This document shows positions 8,250 through 16,314 of a stretch of DNA of 32,263 nucleotides, one piece after another (position 1 is the first letter of the stretch; every line of letters starts with the position of its first letter). The stretch lies in NCBI GenBank assembly GCA_023129715.1, contig JAGMBO010000039.1, positions 1 through 32,263 on the forward strand, read 5' to 3'. Origin of the DNA: Candidatus Eiseniibacteriota bacterium. Its GTDB lineage: Bacteria > Eisenbacteria > RBG-16-71-46 > CAIMUX01 > WJJG01. The position numbers and the translations under genes were made by a program. Under the pieces are notes generated by a model. The model did not search any database and was not told the DNA's origin. It saw only the letters and a list, made by a program, of their open reading frames with translations.

Positions 8250-8275
8250 CCCTTCCAGGTGGGCCCGATCCCTTC

Positions 8276-10012
8276 TCACGGCTTGAGCTGGGCGCCGCTG
8301 GGGACGACCGTGGCGCCCTCTTCCTTCGCCCGCCTCCAGTGGACCCACTCGTCCTCGGTCAGCGCACAACGTCCTTCCAGCGAGTAGGTGGCGCGGGCGT
8401 TGTAGGTCCAGCCCAAGGCGTCAGAGCCACCCCCATTGTGCGTGGTGATGAACATGCGGTGTGAGATTCGGCCGATGTAGTCGGCCTGACCGCCGGGGGA
8501 CGGCTGGTCGCCGCCGCTCGGGTCGATCGGGACCCAGCCATAGGGGGGCAGGTAGACCTCGGCCCAGCGATGATGGACATCGTCGATGCTGACGTCGTCA
8601 CCGCGCAGAGCGGCACCTGCCTCGTAGCGCGCCGGCAGCCCCGCGGCCCGGCAGAGACCGATGTAGAGGAAGGCATACTCGGAGCACGATCCGGTTCCGC
8701 GCTTGATCAGCGTTACCGGGACATCCCAGCCGCCCACGCGTTCGTACTCGAGCGCCTCGATCACCCAATCGAAGACCTTGCGCGCGATCCAGTAGGGATT
8801 CTGCTCGTCTCCGACGATCTTCTTGGCCGTTTCCTGAACCAGCGGATGACTGACTTGGAAGCGCGTGCCATCCGCCGTGTACGCCTGGCGGATCGACTTG
8901 GGGATGTCATCGAGGGACCCGACCTTCTCCGGAATCAAGATGTAGTTGAGATGCCCTACCCGGATGCGGGTGCGATAGCCGACCTCGAACAGCTCTCCCG
9001 GCGCGATCACCGCCTGCTGGAACGTCGCGATCGTCTGCCCCCAGCGATCCTCATGGATGCGCGGCGCGTGCGGGGCATACTCCAGAGCATCGAGTACGAT
9101 CTGATTCTCGAGCTCACCGGCCGGGACCGCGAAGTGAACGACGGCATCGACGATCTTGCCGGGGCCATGGTTCTCGATCCGGTAGGTGAGATGAATCTCG
9201 GCCTCGCGCCAGTCGCGCGTCTGATAGGGCCGCGCCTCGCGCGGGGCGCAGAGGCGCAGCAGGCCGTCCTCGAAGTCGGCGACCCATAGCCGGCCCGCGC
9301 CCGCCGGCGCGATCCCGCAGGGGTAGGGACCGGGGGAATCGAAGCTGGTGATGGCCTTCCCCGAGGCGGGATCGACCATGTAGATCCGGTCGTGGCGGCG
9401 CTGCGCGACCCACAGATAGGTGCCATCGAAGGCGATCCCATTGGGTTCCCGCCGGGGCGCTTCGAAGTAGGTGAGTGCCGTCCCATCCTCCGGGATCAAC
9501 TGCTGCAGCGAGTGGTCGCCGTTCTCCGCGAGCCAGAGCGCCTGACCATCCCAAGCCAGGCCCAGACCGCCGCCATGGGGGGTGGGATAGGTCGTTTCGG
9601 TGCGTCCCGTGGCGGGATCAAAGACGAAGATCGCTCCATCGAAGTCGTCGGCCACATAGAGCAGGCCATCGGCCCAGGTCAAACCGCGCGGCCGGTAGCA
9701 GGGGGCTGGAACCCGTTCGAGGACCGCCTCGGTTTCCGGATCGAAGCGGAGCAGTTCCCCTCGTTGCCAGTCGGTCACCCACAGAGCCTCGCCGTCCCAG
9801 GCGATGTCGCCGGGCGTGTCGGTCGGCAGGGGCAGCACCCTGACGACCAGGCCGCCGTCATCGGTCTCACCCGGCGGGATGGCGGCAGCTCCGCCCGCCG
9901 CATCGGAGGCGGCCGCCGCCGCCGCGGGCACCAGATGAAGACACAAGCTCACACACAGAGCCATGCTCAGCCCCATCCGCAGAGCCATGTGGAGAAGGTC
10001 GGAAAAGATCAT
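8276..10012 (-). CDS. Exported beta-propeller/transglutaminase-like fusion protein
   Basis: A 578-residue exported protein. An N-terminal signal (about 1-35) is followed by five propeller repeats starting near residues 67, 108, 148, 190 and 231 (pattern P-x-G-[IL]-x-[WF]-D-G-x-x-L-W-V), as in NHL/Vgb-type propellers. A beta-rich linker (265-380) follows. The C-terminal transglutaminase-core domain has Cys443 in GTGSCSEYAFLYIGLCRAAG, His481 in HHRWAEVYL and Asp497 in PIDPSGG, a complete catalytic triad of the protease/transglutaminase fold. It may cleave or cross-link peptides in the periplasm, with the propeller binding the partner. GGGAGGTG lies about 4 nt before the ATG at 10012. It is 52 bp downstream of the SDR gene and probably cotranscribed. 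Confidence 0.88.
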   Translation of the reverse strand: MIFSDLLHMALRMGLSMALCVSLCLHLVPAAAAAASDAAGGAAAIPPGETDDGGLVVRVLPLPTDTPGDIAWDGEALWVTDWQRGELLRFDPETEAVLERVPAPCYRPRGLTWADGLLYVADDFDGAIFVFDPATGRTETTYPTPHGGGLGLAWDGQALWLAENGDHSLQQLIPEDGTALTYFEAPRREPNGIAFDGTYLWVAQRRHDRIYMVDPASGKAITSFDSPGPYPCGIAPAGAGRLWVADFEDGLLRLCAPREARPYQTRDWREAEIHLTYRIENHGPGKIVDAVVHFAVPAGELENQIVLDALEYAPHAPRIHEDRWGQTIATFQQAVIAPGELFEVGYRTRIRVGHLNYILIPEKVGSLDDIPKSIRQAYTADGTRFQVSHPLVQETAKKIVGDEQNPYWIARKVFDWVIEALEYERVGGWDVPVTLIKRGTGSCSEYAFLYIGLCRAAGLPARYEAGAALRGDDVSIDDVHHRWAEVYLPPYGWVPIDPSGGDQPSPGGQADYIGRISHRMFITTHNGGGSDALGWTYNARATYSLEGRCALTEDEWVHWRRAKEEGATVVPSGAQLKP

Positions 10013-10064
10013 GAGGCACCTCCCGATGGAGTTCCCGGAGGGGATTTCCTGCTGTGCGGCCGGA

Positions 10065-10913
10065 TCATGCGATGCCCAGCCGGCGCTGAATCCCTGCCGC
10101 GTCGACCTGTTCGGATTCCCACTGCACGCGCCCCTCCATGCCGCCGGCGACCGTCAGCACCTCGCCGGTGATGTGGGCCGCGGCCGCGGGCGAGGAGAGG
10201 AAGAGGACGGCGCGGGCGATGTCGGCCGCAGTGGCGACCCGCTGCAGCGGCATGGTGCGGATCGCCCGGCGAATGGCTGCGCGATCGTGCAGCGTTCCCT
10301 CCGCCATCGGCGTGGCCGTCCAGCCCGGTTCCACCATGTTGACCCGTCCCTCGGGATCGAGGGCGACGATCTCATTCTTCAGCGAGCGGACGAGCCCATA
10401 GAGCCCGGCCTTGCTGACCGCGTAGTCGGCATGGCCCCGCTCGCCGAAGCGCCCCGCGGTCGAGCCGATGAGAGTGAGACTCGCGCCCCGTCGCGCCGGT
10501 GCTGGTTTGCGGCGGGCAAGTTGCTGCATGAAGGCGCGTGCCGTCCAGATCGCGCCGAGTAGATCGACTTCGAGGGTCTCGCGGATCCGCGCGGGTGAGA
10601 GCTGATCGAGGCGTAGGGACTCAGGCGGCCAGATCCCGGCATTGACGATGCAGGCATCGAGCCGCCCGAAGTGGAGGGCGGCCTGATCGATCGCGCCCTC
10701 GATCTCCGCGGGCCGGGTGACATCGGCGGAGAGTAGGAGAAAGGAATCCGGGGGGAGGGATTCGGCGGCGAAGGCCTCGAGAGCGGCGTGTCGCTGGCGG
10801 GCCTGCAGGGCCACGCGGGCCCCCTCGGCGGTGAATCCTGCGGCGAGCGCTTGCCCAATGCCGCCCGAGGCGCCGGTGATCAGCGCCACGCGGTCCTGGA
10901 GCCCGAGATCCAT
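10065..10913 (-). CDS. Short-chain dehydrogenase/reductase
   Basis: A 282-residue NAD(P)-dependent oxidoreductase of the classical SDR family. Visible are the nucleotide-binding TGASGGIG (13-20), the NAG motif (91-93), Ser151, and the catalytic Y164-x3-K168 in YAVSK, followed by VEPGWTATPM and a C-terminal ITGEVLTVAGG strand. The order and spacing match the FabG/3-ketoacyl-ACP reductase-like branch, but classical SDRs act on so many alcohols and ketones that the substrate cannot be named. AGGGAGG is 6 nt before the ATG at 10913. It precedes the propeller-transglutaminase gene by 52 bp in the same direction; no functional link is obvious. Confidence 0.93.
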   Translation of the reverse strand: MDLGLQDRVALITGASGGIGQALAAGFTAEGARVALQARQRHAALEAFAAESLPPDSFLLLSADVTRPAEIEGAIDQAALHFGRLDACIVNAGIWPPESLRLDQLSPARIRETLEVDLLGAIWTARAFMQQLARRKPAPARRGASLTLIGSTAGRFGERGHADYAVSKAGLYGLVRSLKNEIVALDPEGRVNMVEPGWTATPMAEGTLHDRAAIRRAIRTMPLQRVATAADIARAVLFLSSPAAAAHITGEVLTVAGGMEGRVQWESEQVDAAGIQRRLGIA

Positions 10914-11038
10914 GCATGGCCTCCCTGCAGTTGCCGCTCGGAGTATCCGCCTGGGGCCATTCTCGTCGCCCGGGAGCCGGGGTGCAAGCTGGGGAAGATG
11001 GGCCGCGGTCCAGTCTAGAGAGTGGGATGCGCGCGGAT

Positions 11039-11425
11039 CTAGGGGGTCGGCTGGGCGGGTTCCGCCAGCAGTTCGCGGATCCCCTGCAACAGCTCCTCGC
11101 GGTCGACCGGCTTGGTGAATGTCTTGCGGGCGCCGAGCTTCTGGGCGGAATCGAGATAGGTTTGGGGGCTGACACGCCCGCCGCCCGAGATGGCGATGAT
11201 TTTCACCGCCGGATCCTGGCGACGCATCGTCAGCATCGTCTCGACCCCTTCCATCTCGGGCATCAAGATGTCGAGGACGATGAGATCGGCTGGTGTCGCC
11301 CGGTGGCGATCGATGGCCACCCGGCCATTGGGGGCTTCATCGACCTCATACCCGGCCCGCTCGAGCATCATGCGCAGCATGGCACGGACCTGATCGTCGT
11401 CGTCGACTACGAGAATGCGAGTCAT
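11039..11425 (-). CDS. Single-domain response regulator (CheY-like receiver)
   Basis: A 128-residue receiver domain with no output domain. The acidic pocket is D8-D9-D10, the phosphoacceptor is D52 in LIVLDILMP, and the switch lysine is K105 in FTKPVD; AISGGG carries the conserved Ser/Thr position. I chose the ATG at 11425 because AGAGGGG lies upstream and ILVVDDD is the normal receiver N-terminus; a longer frame from 11557 would overlap the kinase gene. It starts 19 nt after the stop of the hybrid histidine kinase, so the two are probably cotranscribed. It may take phosphate from the kinase or act as a sink or protein-binding switch. Confidence 0.93.
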   Translation of the reverse strand: MTRILVVDDDDQVRAMLRMMLERAGYEVDEAPNGRVAIDRHRATPADLIVLDILMPEMEGVETMLTMRRQDPAVKIIAISGGGRVSPQTYLDSAQKLGARKTFTKPVDREELLQGIRELLAEPAQPTP

Positions 11426-11444
11426 CGCTGTGCCCCTCTTGAAC

Positions 11445-13448
11445 TCACACATCGAGGAGTGCGCGCAGCGTTCGAGCCAGGTCGGCGAAGGCGACCGGCT
11501 TCGCGCGGAAGGCCCGGATGCCGAGGGCCTGCGCCCGCGCATCATCGATTCGGTCATTGTAGCCTGTCGTTAGGATGATCGGCAAATCCCGGCGAATCGC
11601 AAGCATCTCTTTGGCTAGGGCATCCCCGGGCGTGCCGGGCATCGTCTGATCGGTGATCACCAGGTCACAGAGTTGCGGATCGGCGCGGAAGGCCCTCAGT
11701 GCGGCTGTGCTGTCCGTGAAGGCGAGCACCTCGTAGCCTAGCCGCTCCAAGGCGCGGCGGACGAAGTCGACGATCATTTCCTCGTCGTCGACGACCAAGA
11801 TCCGCTCGTTCCCTCGGGGAATGCGCTCATCGGTCTCGTCGCTGGACTTGGCGCCCGCCAGCGGCTTGCAGATCGGGAGGAAGATCTCGAAGAGGGCACC
11901 CTCTCCCGGCGCGCTGGTGACCTCGATCGCCCCGCGGTGACTCCTGACGATGCCGCCCACGGTGGAGAGCCCCAGCCCGGTGCCGTCGCCACCGCGGCGA
12001 GTCGTGAAGTAGGGGTCGAAGATCCGTCCCCGGGTGTCGCCATCCATACCGACGCCGGAGTCCCGCACGCTGAGGCGGGCATAAGCGCCCGGAGGCAGAT
12101 CAGCGGTCGTGCCCGGATCGGCCGGCGGGATCTGAACTGCATCGAGGCGGATCTCCAGGGTGCCCCCCTTCTCCCGCATCGCCTGGGAGGCGTTCGTGGC
12201 CAGGTTCATCAGGATCTGCCCGATCTGCACGGGATCGGCGAGAACCGGGCCACAGGCCTCGTCGATTGCCTGCCGGATCTCGATCGTCGTCGGCAGCATG
12301 CCCCGCAGCAGCGGGCGGATCTCGACAATTGTCTCCTGGAGCCGGAGCGGTCGGCGCGTCTCCTCCTCGCGGCGGCCGAAGGAGAGCAGGCGTCGCACGA
12401 GTTCGGCGCCCCGATCGGTTGCCTTGATGACCTCGGTGAGGCTGCGATGCGTCTCGCTGGGGCCGGGCACCTCGTCGACGGCGAGCTGGGTATACCCCTT
12501 GATCGCGTAGAGGATATTGTTGAAGTCGTGGGCGATGCCGCCGGCCAAGGTTCCGATCGCTTCCATCTTCTGGGCTTGGTGGAGTTGATCCTGCAATCGC
12601 CGACGCTCGGTGACATCTTCGTAGACGGCGACGATCTCTCCGGATGGCAGCTTGTAGACATAGTTGTCCCGCCATCCAGAGATGCGATCATCCTGGTAAT
12701 GGCGTATCGGGAAGTGCTCGGGTTGCCCCGTGCGCCAGACTCGGCGCATGACATCCAACAAGCCGAAGTCCTCGACACCGGGGAACGCCTCGCGCAGGCG
12801 CCTGCCGATCACGGCGTCGCGATGCACACCCTCGATCTGCTCTCCGGCGCGGTTGAACTCCTTGAAGACGAAATCGTCGCCATCATCCACGGCTTCGTAG
12901 ACGGCAACCCCGGCGGCCATGAACTCGACCAAGTGGCGGTAGCGCGCCTCGCCGGCAAGCAGGTCTTCCTGGACGCGAATGAGATCGGTGAGATCGGTGA
13001 TGATGCCCACGAAGCCGCGGACCTTGCCCTCCTCCCCGGAGATCGGGGCGGCAGTCAGGATTGCCTCGACTAAGGTGCCATCCTTCTTGAGGCAGGTGAC
13101 CGGCAGGCGATCACAGACCTCGTCGGCCAGCAGCACTTCCATGTTGGTCCGGAATTCAGCCAGGAACTCCTCGGGCACCGTGGGATTGGGCTTGCCGACA
13201 ACTTCGGCCTCCGACCAGCCGAAGAGGGATTCGGCGGCCGGGTTCCAGTGAGTGACGCGTCCTTGTAGGTCGAGGCAGAGGATCGGCTGCGGAGAGCGCA
13301 AGAAGGCGGCGCGCATGCCTGCCGTGAACGTCGCCTCGGAGATCGGGTCGGCCGGTACGGTCCCCTCGGCTTCGAGCCCCGGGGGATCGGACACGGCGTG
13401 TCGAGCGTTATCGGGAATCGCTGCCTGGCGTCCCGGCCGGTCGCTCAT
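11445..13448 (-). CDS. Hybrid sensor histidine kinase: PAS-PAS-HisKA-HATPase-receiver
   Basis: A 667-residue soluble kinase. PAS 1 spans about 40-160 and PAS 2 about 165-285. The dimerisation/phosphoacceptor helix has GTLAGGIAHDFNN with His307, placing it in the large PAS-kinase group. The ATP-binding domain has N415/N419, the G1 box DSGVGM (463-468) and the G2 box GTGLGLS (489-495). The C-terminal receiver has D554-D555, phosphoacceptor Asp600 in LVITDQTMPG and K650. There is no transmembrane segment, so it senses a cytoplasmic signal; no haem or flavin residue can be assigned. The ATG at 13448 has GGAG 9 nt upstream, while the longer frame from 13772 adds 108 low-quality residues. No histidine phosphotransfer domain or DNA-binding partner is in view. 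Confidence 0.93.
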   Translation of the reverse strand: MSDRPGRQAAIPDNARHAVSDPPGLEAEGTVPADPISEATFTAGMRAAFLRSPQPILCLDLQGRVTHWNPAAESLFGWSEAEVVGKPNPTVPEEFLAEFRTNMEVLLADEVCDRLPVTCLKKDGTLVEAILTAAPISGEEGKVRGFVGIITDLTDLIRVQEDLLAGEARYRHLVEFMAAGVAVYEAVDDGDDFVFKEFNRAGEQIEGVHRDAVIGRRLREAFPGVEDFGLLDVMRRVWRTGQPEHFPIRHYQDDRISGWRDNYVYKLPSGEIVAVYEDVTERRRLQDQLHQAQKMEAIGTLAGGIAHDFNNILYAIKGYTQLAVDEVPGPSETHRSLTEVIKATDRGAELVRRLLSFGRREEETRRPLRLQETIVEIRPLLRGMLPTTIEIRQAIDEACGPVLADPVQIGQILMNLATNASQAMREKGGTLEIRLDAVQIPPADPGTTADLPPGAYARLSVRDSGVGMDGDTRGRIFDPYFTTRRGGDGTGLGLSTVGGIVRSHRGAIEVTSAPGEGALFEIFLPICKPLAGAKSSDETDERIPRGNERILVVDDEEMIVDFVRRALERLGYEVLAFTDSTAALRAFRADPQLCDLVITDQTMPGTPGDALAKEMLAIRRDLPIILTTGYNDRIDDARAQALGIRAFRAKPVAFADLARTLRALLDV

Positions 13449-13588
13449 GGTTGACGCTCCAATGTCGGTTTGTCGGATACTGTTCGGCTTGAAGCTTGTT
13501 CTGCCGATCATCCTGGAAGAAGATCGGAGATCTACAGGTGAGACGCGCCCTCGCGCCGGAGTGGTTTGCCCAAGGAGTCGTTGTGCAG

Positions 13589-13618
13589 CCGGCGCCCTCT
13601 GCTTGCGTGGGGCGCCGG
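13589..13618. repeat. 8-bp perfect inverted repeat upstream of pyruvate kinase
   Basis: CCGGCGCC (13589-13596) and GGCGCCGG (13611-13618) are separated by 14 nt, about 50 nt before the pyk ATG in the divergent kinase/pyk region. It may be an operator, a leader hairpin, or simply GC-rich chance. No promoter with good -10 and -35 boxes was found here. Confidence 0.4.
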
Positions 13619-13668
13619 ATCGCGGCGCGCCTCTCCTCACATAGAAATCGTCATTTGCGGGGTGTTGC

Positions 13669-15078
13669 ATGAGCCGGAATACCAAGATCGTCGCTACTTT
13701 CGGCCCCGCGCTGCGGGGTCCGGGGCGTCTCGCCGACGCTCTGGCCGCCGGCGTCGACGTCGTCCGCCTCAATCTCTCCCACGGCGATCACGAGCAGCAT
13801 GCCGAGGCGATCGGACTCGTCCGTCGAATCGCCGCCGATCAGGGACGGGTGGTTGCCATTCTTCTCGACCTGCGGGGTCCCAAGATCCGGGTGGGCCGAC
13901 TCCCGAGAGAGCTGGAACTAATTACGGGGGAGACTGTTACGGTTGCAGTTGGGGCGGAGATCGTGGGGGCGATCCCGATTGAGGGCTACCCCCATCTGGC
14001 CGAGGTCGTGCGGGCCGGCGAGCCGATCCTGCTCGACGATGGAGCGATTCGGTTGCGGATCGGGAAGGTCGATCCCCCGGCAATCAACTGCCGGGTGGAG
14101 GCCGGGGGGCGCCTTGCTTCCCGCAAGGGGGTCAACCTACCCGAGACGAAGCTGCGCACGCTGGAGACCTTGACCGAGAAGGACCGCCGGGATCTGCACT
14201 TCGCACTCGAGCAAGACGTTGATTGGATCGCGCTCTCCTTCGTCCGCCAGGCGGCCGATGTCGATGCCCTCCGGGAACTGATCCGCTCGGGCAAACGCGA
14301 TATCCCGATCATGGCCAAGATCGAGAAACGCGAGGCGCTGCGCGATCTGGAGGCGATTATTGGTGCGGCCGATGGGGTCATGGTGGCGCGCGGGGATCTC
14401 GGGGTGGAGACCGAGCTCGAGGAGGTGACCCTGCGCCAGAAGGAGATCATCCGCGCCTGTAATCGCTGCGGGAAAGTCGTGGTCACGGCGACCCAGATGC
14501 TCGAATCAATGATCGATCATCCCTCGCCGACGCGCGCGGAGGTGGCCGATATCTCGAATGCGATCTTCGATGGGACCGATGCCCTGATGTTGAGCGGCGA
14601 GACCGCGGTCGGCGCGCATCCGATCGAGGCGATCTCGTTCATGGCGCGCGTTGCCGAGCGCACCGAGGCGGCCCTCGATACCGGGCGGGCCCTTGCGCGC
14701 CGCCCCTTCCAGCAGGGCGTGCCCGATGCCGTCGCCCATGCCGCCTGTGTCCTTGCCCACGAGATCGAAGCTGACGCATTGATCTGCCTCACCCGCTCCG
14801 GACTGACTGCCCGGCTCGTTTCTCGCTATCGGCCACGCTGTCCGGTGATCGCGGTCAGCCCGCGAGCAGAGACCGTGCGCCGCCTGGCGATGCTCTGGGG
14901 TGCCCGGCCGATGCATCTCGATGAAGACCGTGACGGGGAGGCGTTGGTCCATGGCGTGCTGGAACTGGCTCGCGGAAGTGGACAGGTGCGGCCCGGCGGG
15001 CGGGTGGTGATCACCGCGGGGGTGGGGAGCGGTTCGCTAGAGGGGCAGACGAACTTGGTGCGCGTCGAGGAACTCTGA
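13669..15078 (+). CDS. pyk: Pyruvate kinase
   Basis: A 469-residue glycolytic enzyme converting phosphoenolpyruvate and ADP to pyruvate and ATP (EC 2.7.1.40). Conserved features are TKIVATFGPA at the start, RLNLSHG with R33, N35 and S37, LLDLRGPKIRVG (65-76), the small B domain (about 75-155), KGVNLPE, LSFVRQ, the signature MAKIEK with catalytic K217 and metal-ligand E219, MVARGDLGVE with D243, TATQMLESMI (273-282) and SPTRAEVADISNAIFDGTDALMLSGETA. The C-terminal allosteric domain is present (LICLTRSGLTARLVSRYRP, then PVIAVSP), and length is normal. The ribosome-binding site is weak (GGGGTG). It is transcribed alone, diverging from the kinase operon, and a hairpin lies 18 nt after its stop. 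Confidence 0.98.
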   Translation: MSRNTKIVATFGPALRGPGRLADALAAGVDVVRLNLSHGDHEQHAEAIGLVRRIAADQGRVVAILLDLRGPKIRVGRLPRELELITGETVTVAVGAEIVGAIPIEGYPHLAEVVRAGEPILLDDGAIRLRIGKVDPPAINCRVEAGGRLASRKGVNLPETKLRTLETLTEKDRRDLHFALEQDVDWIALSFVRQAADVDALRELIRSGKRDIPIMAKIEKREALRDLEAIIGAADGVMVARGDLGVETELEEVTLRQKEIIRACNRCGKVVVTATQMLESMIDHPSPTRAEVADISNAIFDGTDALMLSGETAVGAHPIEAISFMARVAERTEAALDTGRALARRPFQQGVPDAVAHAACVLAHEIEADALICLTRSGLTARLVSRYRPRCPVIAVSPRAETVRRLAMLWGARPMHLDEDRDGEALVHGVLELARGSGQVRPGGRVVITAGVGSGSLEGQTNLVRVEEL

Positions 15079-15095
15079 GTCACTCGGCCCGCCCG

Positions 15096-15118
15096 CTGCA
15101 CGCTCGAGATCCGTGCAG
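15096..15118 (+). terminator. Hairpin after pyruvate kinase
   Basis: CTGCACG (15096-15102) and CGTGCAG (15112-15118) form a 7-bp stem with a 9-nt loop, 18 nt past the pyk stop. There is no T-run, so a terminator role rests on position. Confidence 0.45.
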
Positions 15119-15141
15119 AGCCACTTGGCGCCGGTCGTTGC

Positions 15142-15183
15142 GGATTGCCCGGCCGCTTCGCCCGGCAGCGCGATTCGCAATCC
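15142..15183. repeat. Inverted repeat in the pyk downstream region
   Basis: GGATTGC (15142-15148) pairs with GCAATCC (15177-15183) around a GC-rich, partly self-complementary centre of 28 nt. It may be a second structured element downstream of pyk. The rest of 15119-15345 shows no gene. Confidence 0.4.
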
Positions 15184-15294
15184 CCGGCCAATCGGCGTGC
15201 CCGAGGCGTCCCACGCCCTTCGCTTGACTGGGTCTGCGCCGGCCGCTATTTCCCCTGCTTAGGCGTTCGCTCGATTGGGATTGTGCGCCCGCGT

Positions 15295-15317
15295 CCGGCG
15301 CATTTTCTGTGCGCCGG
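15295..15317. repeat. 8-bp perfect hairpin before the orphan ORF fragment
   Basis: CCGGCGCA (15295-15302) and TGCGCCGG (15310-15317) enclose a TTTTCTG loop. It could be a terminator-like element or the scar of a lost gene start; no T-run follows. Confidence 0.45.
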
Positions 15318-15345
15318 CCGCAGCCCCGCCGGGTAGCGAGCCGTC

Positions 15346-15633
15346 TTGATCCTGCTGGCACACGGCTTGCCCCACTCGCCTCCATCGAGTCGTCGCTTGT
15401 GCCCCCCGCTTCTCGATCTCTATGGAGGGGGAGGGCTGATCGGCTCAGTGACGACACCGGGGCTCGGCGACAACTCGGTCATCACCGTCGATCTGGCCGA
15501 GTTCACGGATGTGGATCGACTCGAGATTTTCTTGGTCGGTGGTGGCGGCATCGTGCAGATCGAGTACTGGCAGCCGCTGACGCCCGCCAGTGTGATCACC
15601 TGGAGCCGGGTCGCGGAGATCTTTCGTCTCTAG
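15346..15633 (+). pseudogene. Orphan C-terminal-like fragment of a secreted protein (uncertain)
   Basis: An open frame of 95 codons starting only with TTG and lacking a ribosome-binding site. From about residue 25 onward it reads like genuine beta-rich protein (GSVTTPGLGDNSVITVDL, then DRLEIFLVGGGG and IEYWQP), whereas the first 24 residues look non-coding (Pro/Ser/Arg-rich). I read this as the surviving 3' end of an extracellular protein whose 5' part was lost, or as a small gene with an unrecognised start. No family can be named. The zinc-ribbon gene begins 52 bp later. Confidence 0.35.
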
Positions 15634-15685
15634 ACCTGCCTTCAGACCTGCAAAGACGGCGACTCAGCCAGAGGGGGGTCATCCC

Positions 15686-16213
15686 ATGAACTGCCCTGCG
15701 TGTGGTCTCAAGTGTCAATCGGTGCGTGCCGGCAGCATTACCGTCGAGGTCTGCCGCGACGGTTGTGGCGGCATCTGGTTCGACAACTTCGAGTTGGAGA
15801 AGGTCGACGAAGCCCACGAAGCCGCCGGCGAGATGCTCATCGGTCTTCCCCGGAGATCGGAGGTCTCTCCCGATCCCACCCGTCAATTGGAATGCCCGCG
15901 GTGTTCCGGCCAGCCGATGATACGTCACTTCTTCAGTGTGAAGCGCCAGGTGCAGGTCGATGTCTGTCCCAACTGCGGCGGGACATGGCTCGACCTGCGT
16001 GAGCTGGCCCAGATTCGCGAGCAGTTTGCCAGCGAATCGGCTCGGCGGCTGGCGACCGAGCACGTCTTCGAGGATCTCTTCGACGGCGATCTGACTGCGC
16101 TGCGTTCGGAGAGCCAAGAGGGGTGCGTCAAGGCGCGCCAACTGGCGCGGATCTTCCGTTTCCTCTGTCCCAGCTATTACGTTCCGGGGAAACAGACCTG
16201 GGGGGCGTTCTAG
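15686..16213 (+). CDS. Double zinc-ribbon (zf-TFIIB-like) protein
   Basis: A 175-residue cytoplasmic protein with two TFIIB-type zinc ribbons of the PF13453 kind. The first has C3-x2-C6, then C23-x3-C27 followed by GGIWFDNFEL; the second has C70-x2-C73, then C94-x2-C97 followed by GGTWLDLREL. The first ribbon's second knuckle has three residues between cysteines rather than two. A C-terminal tail (110-175) is helical and ends with the aromatic PSYYVPGKQTW. Such proteins are common in bacteria and lack an assigned role. GAGGGGG lies upstream of the ATG. It is convergent with dinB, with two hairpins in the gap. Confidence 0.9.
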   Translation: MNCPACGLKCQSVRAGSITVEVCRDGCGGIWFDNFELEKVDEAHEAAGEMLIGLPRRSEVSPDPTRQLECPRCSGQPMIRHFFSVKRQVQVDVCPNCGGTWLDLRELAQIREQFASESARRLATEHVFEDLFDGDLTALRSESQEGCVKARQLARIFRFLCPSYYVPGKQTWGAF

Positions 16214-16222
16214 CTGCCTGAT

Positions 16223-16261
16223 CCAGTGGCCGTCCACTGGTTGCCGCGCACCGGCGCGGCA
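16223..16261. terminator. Two adjacent perfect hairpins between convergent genes
   Basis: CCAGTGG/CCACTGG (16223-16240, loop CCGT) is followed 1 nt later by TGCCGCGC/GCGCGGCA (16242-16261, loop ACCG). The first begins 10 nt after the zinc-ribbon stop. Placement between convergent stops suggests a bidirectional terminator; neither strand has a U-tract. Confidence 0.55.
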
Positions 16262-16314
16262 GGTCTCCGCGGTGCGCTCGCCGCATTAGGCTGTGCCGAA
16301 TCGCGCGAAGTGGT

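Noticed and set aside
11937-13073. 378-codon frame opposite the histidine kinase
   Set aside because: It shadows the HATPase and PAS coding sequence, with no motif or ribosome-binding site of its own.
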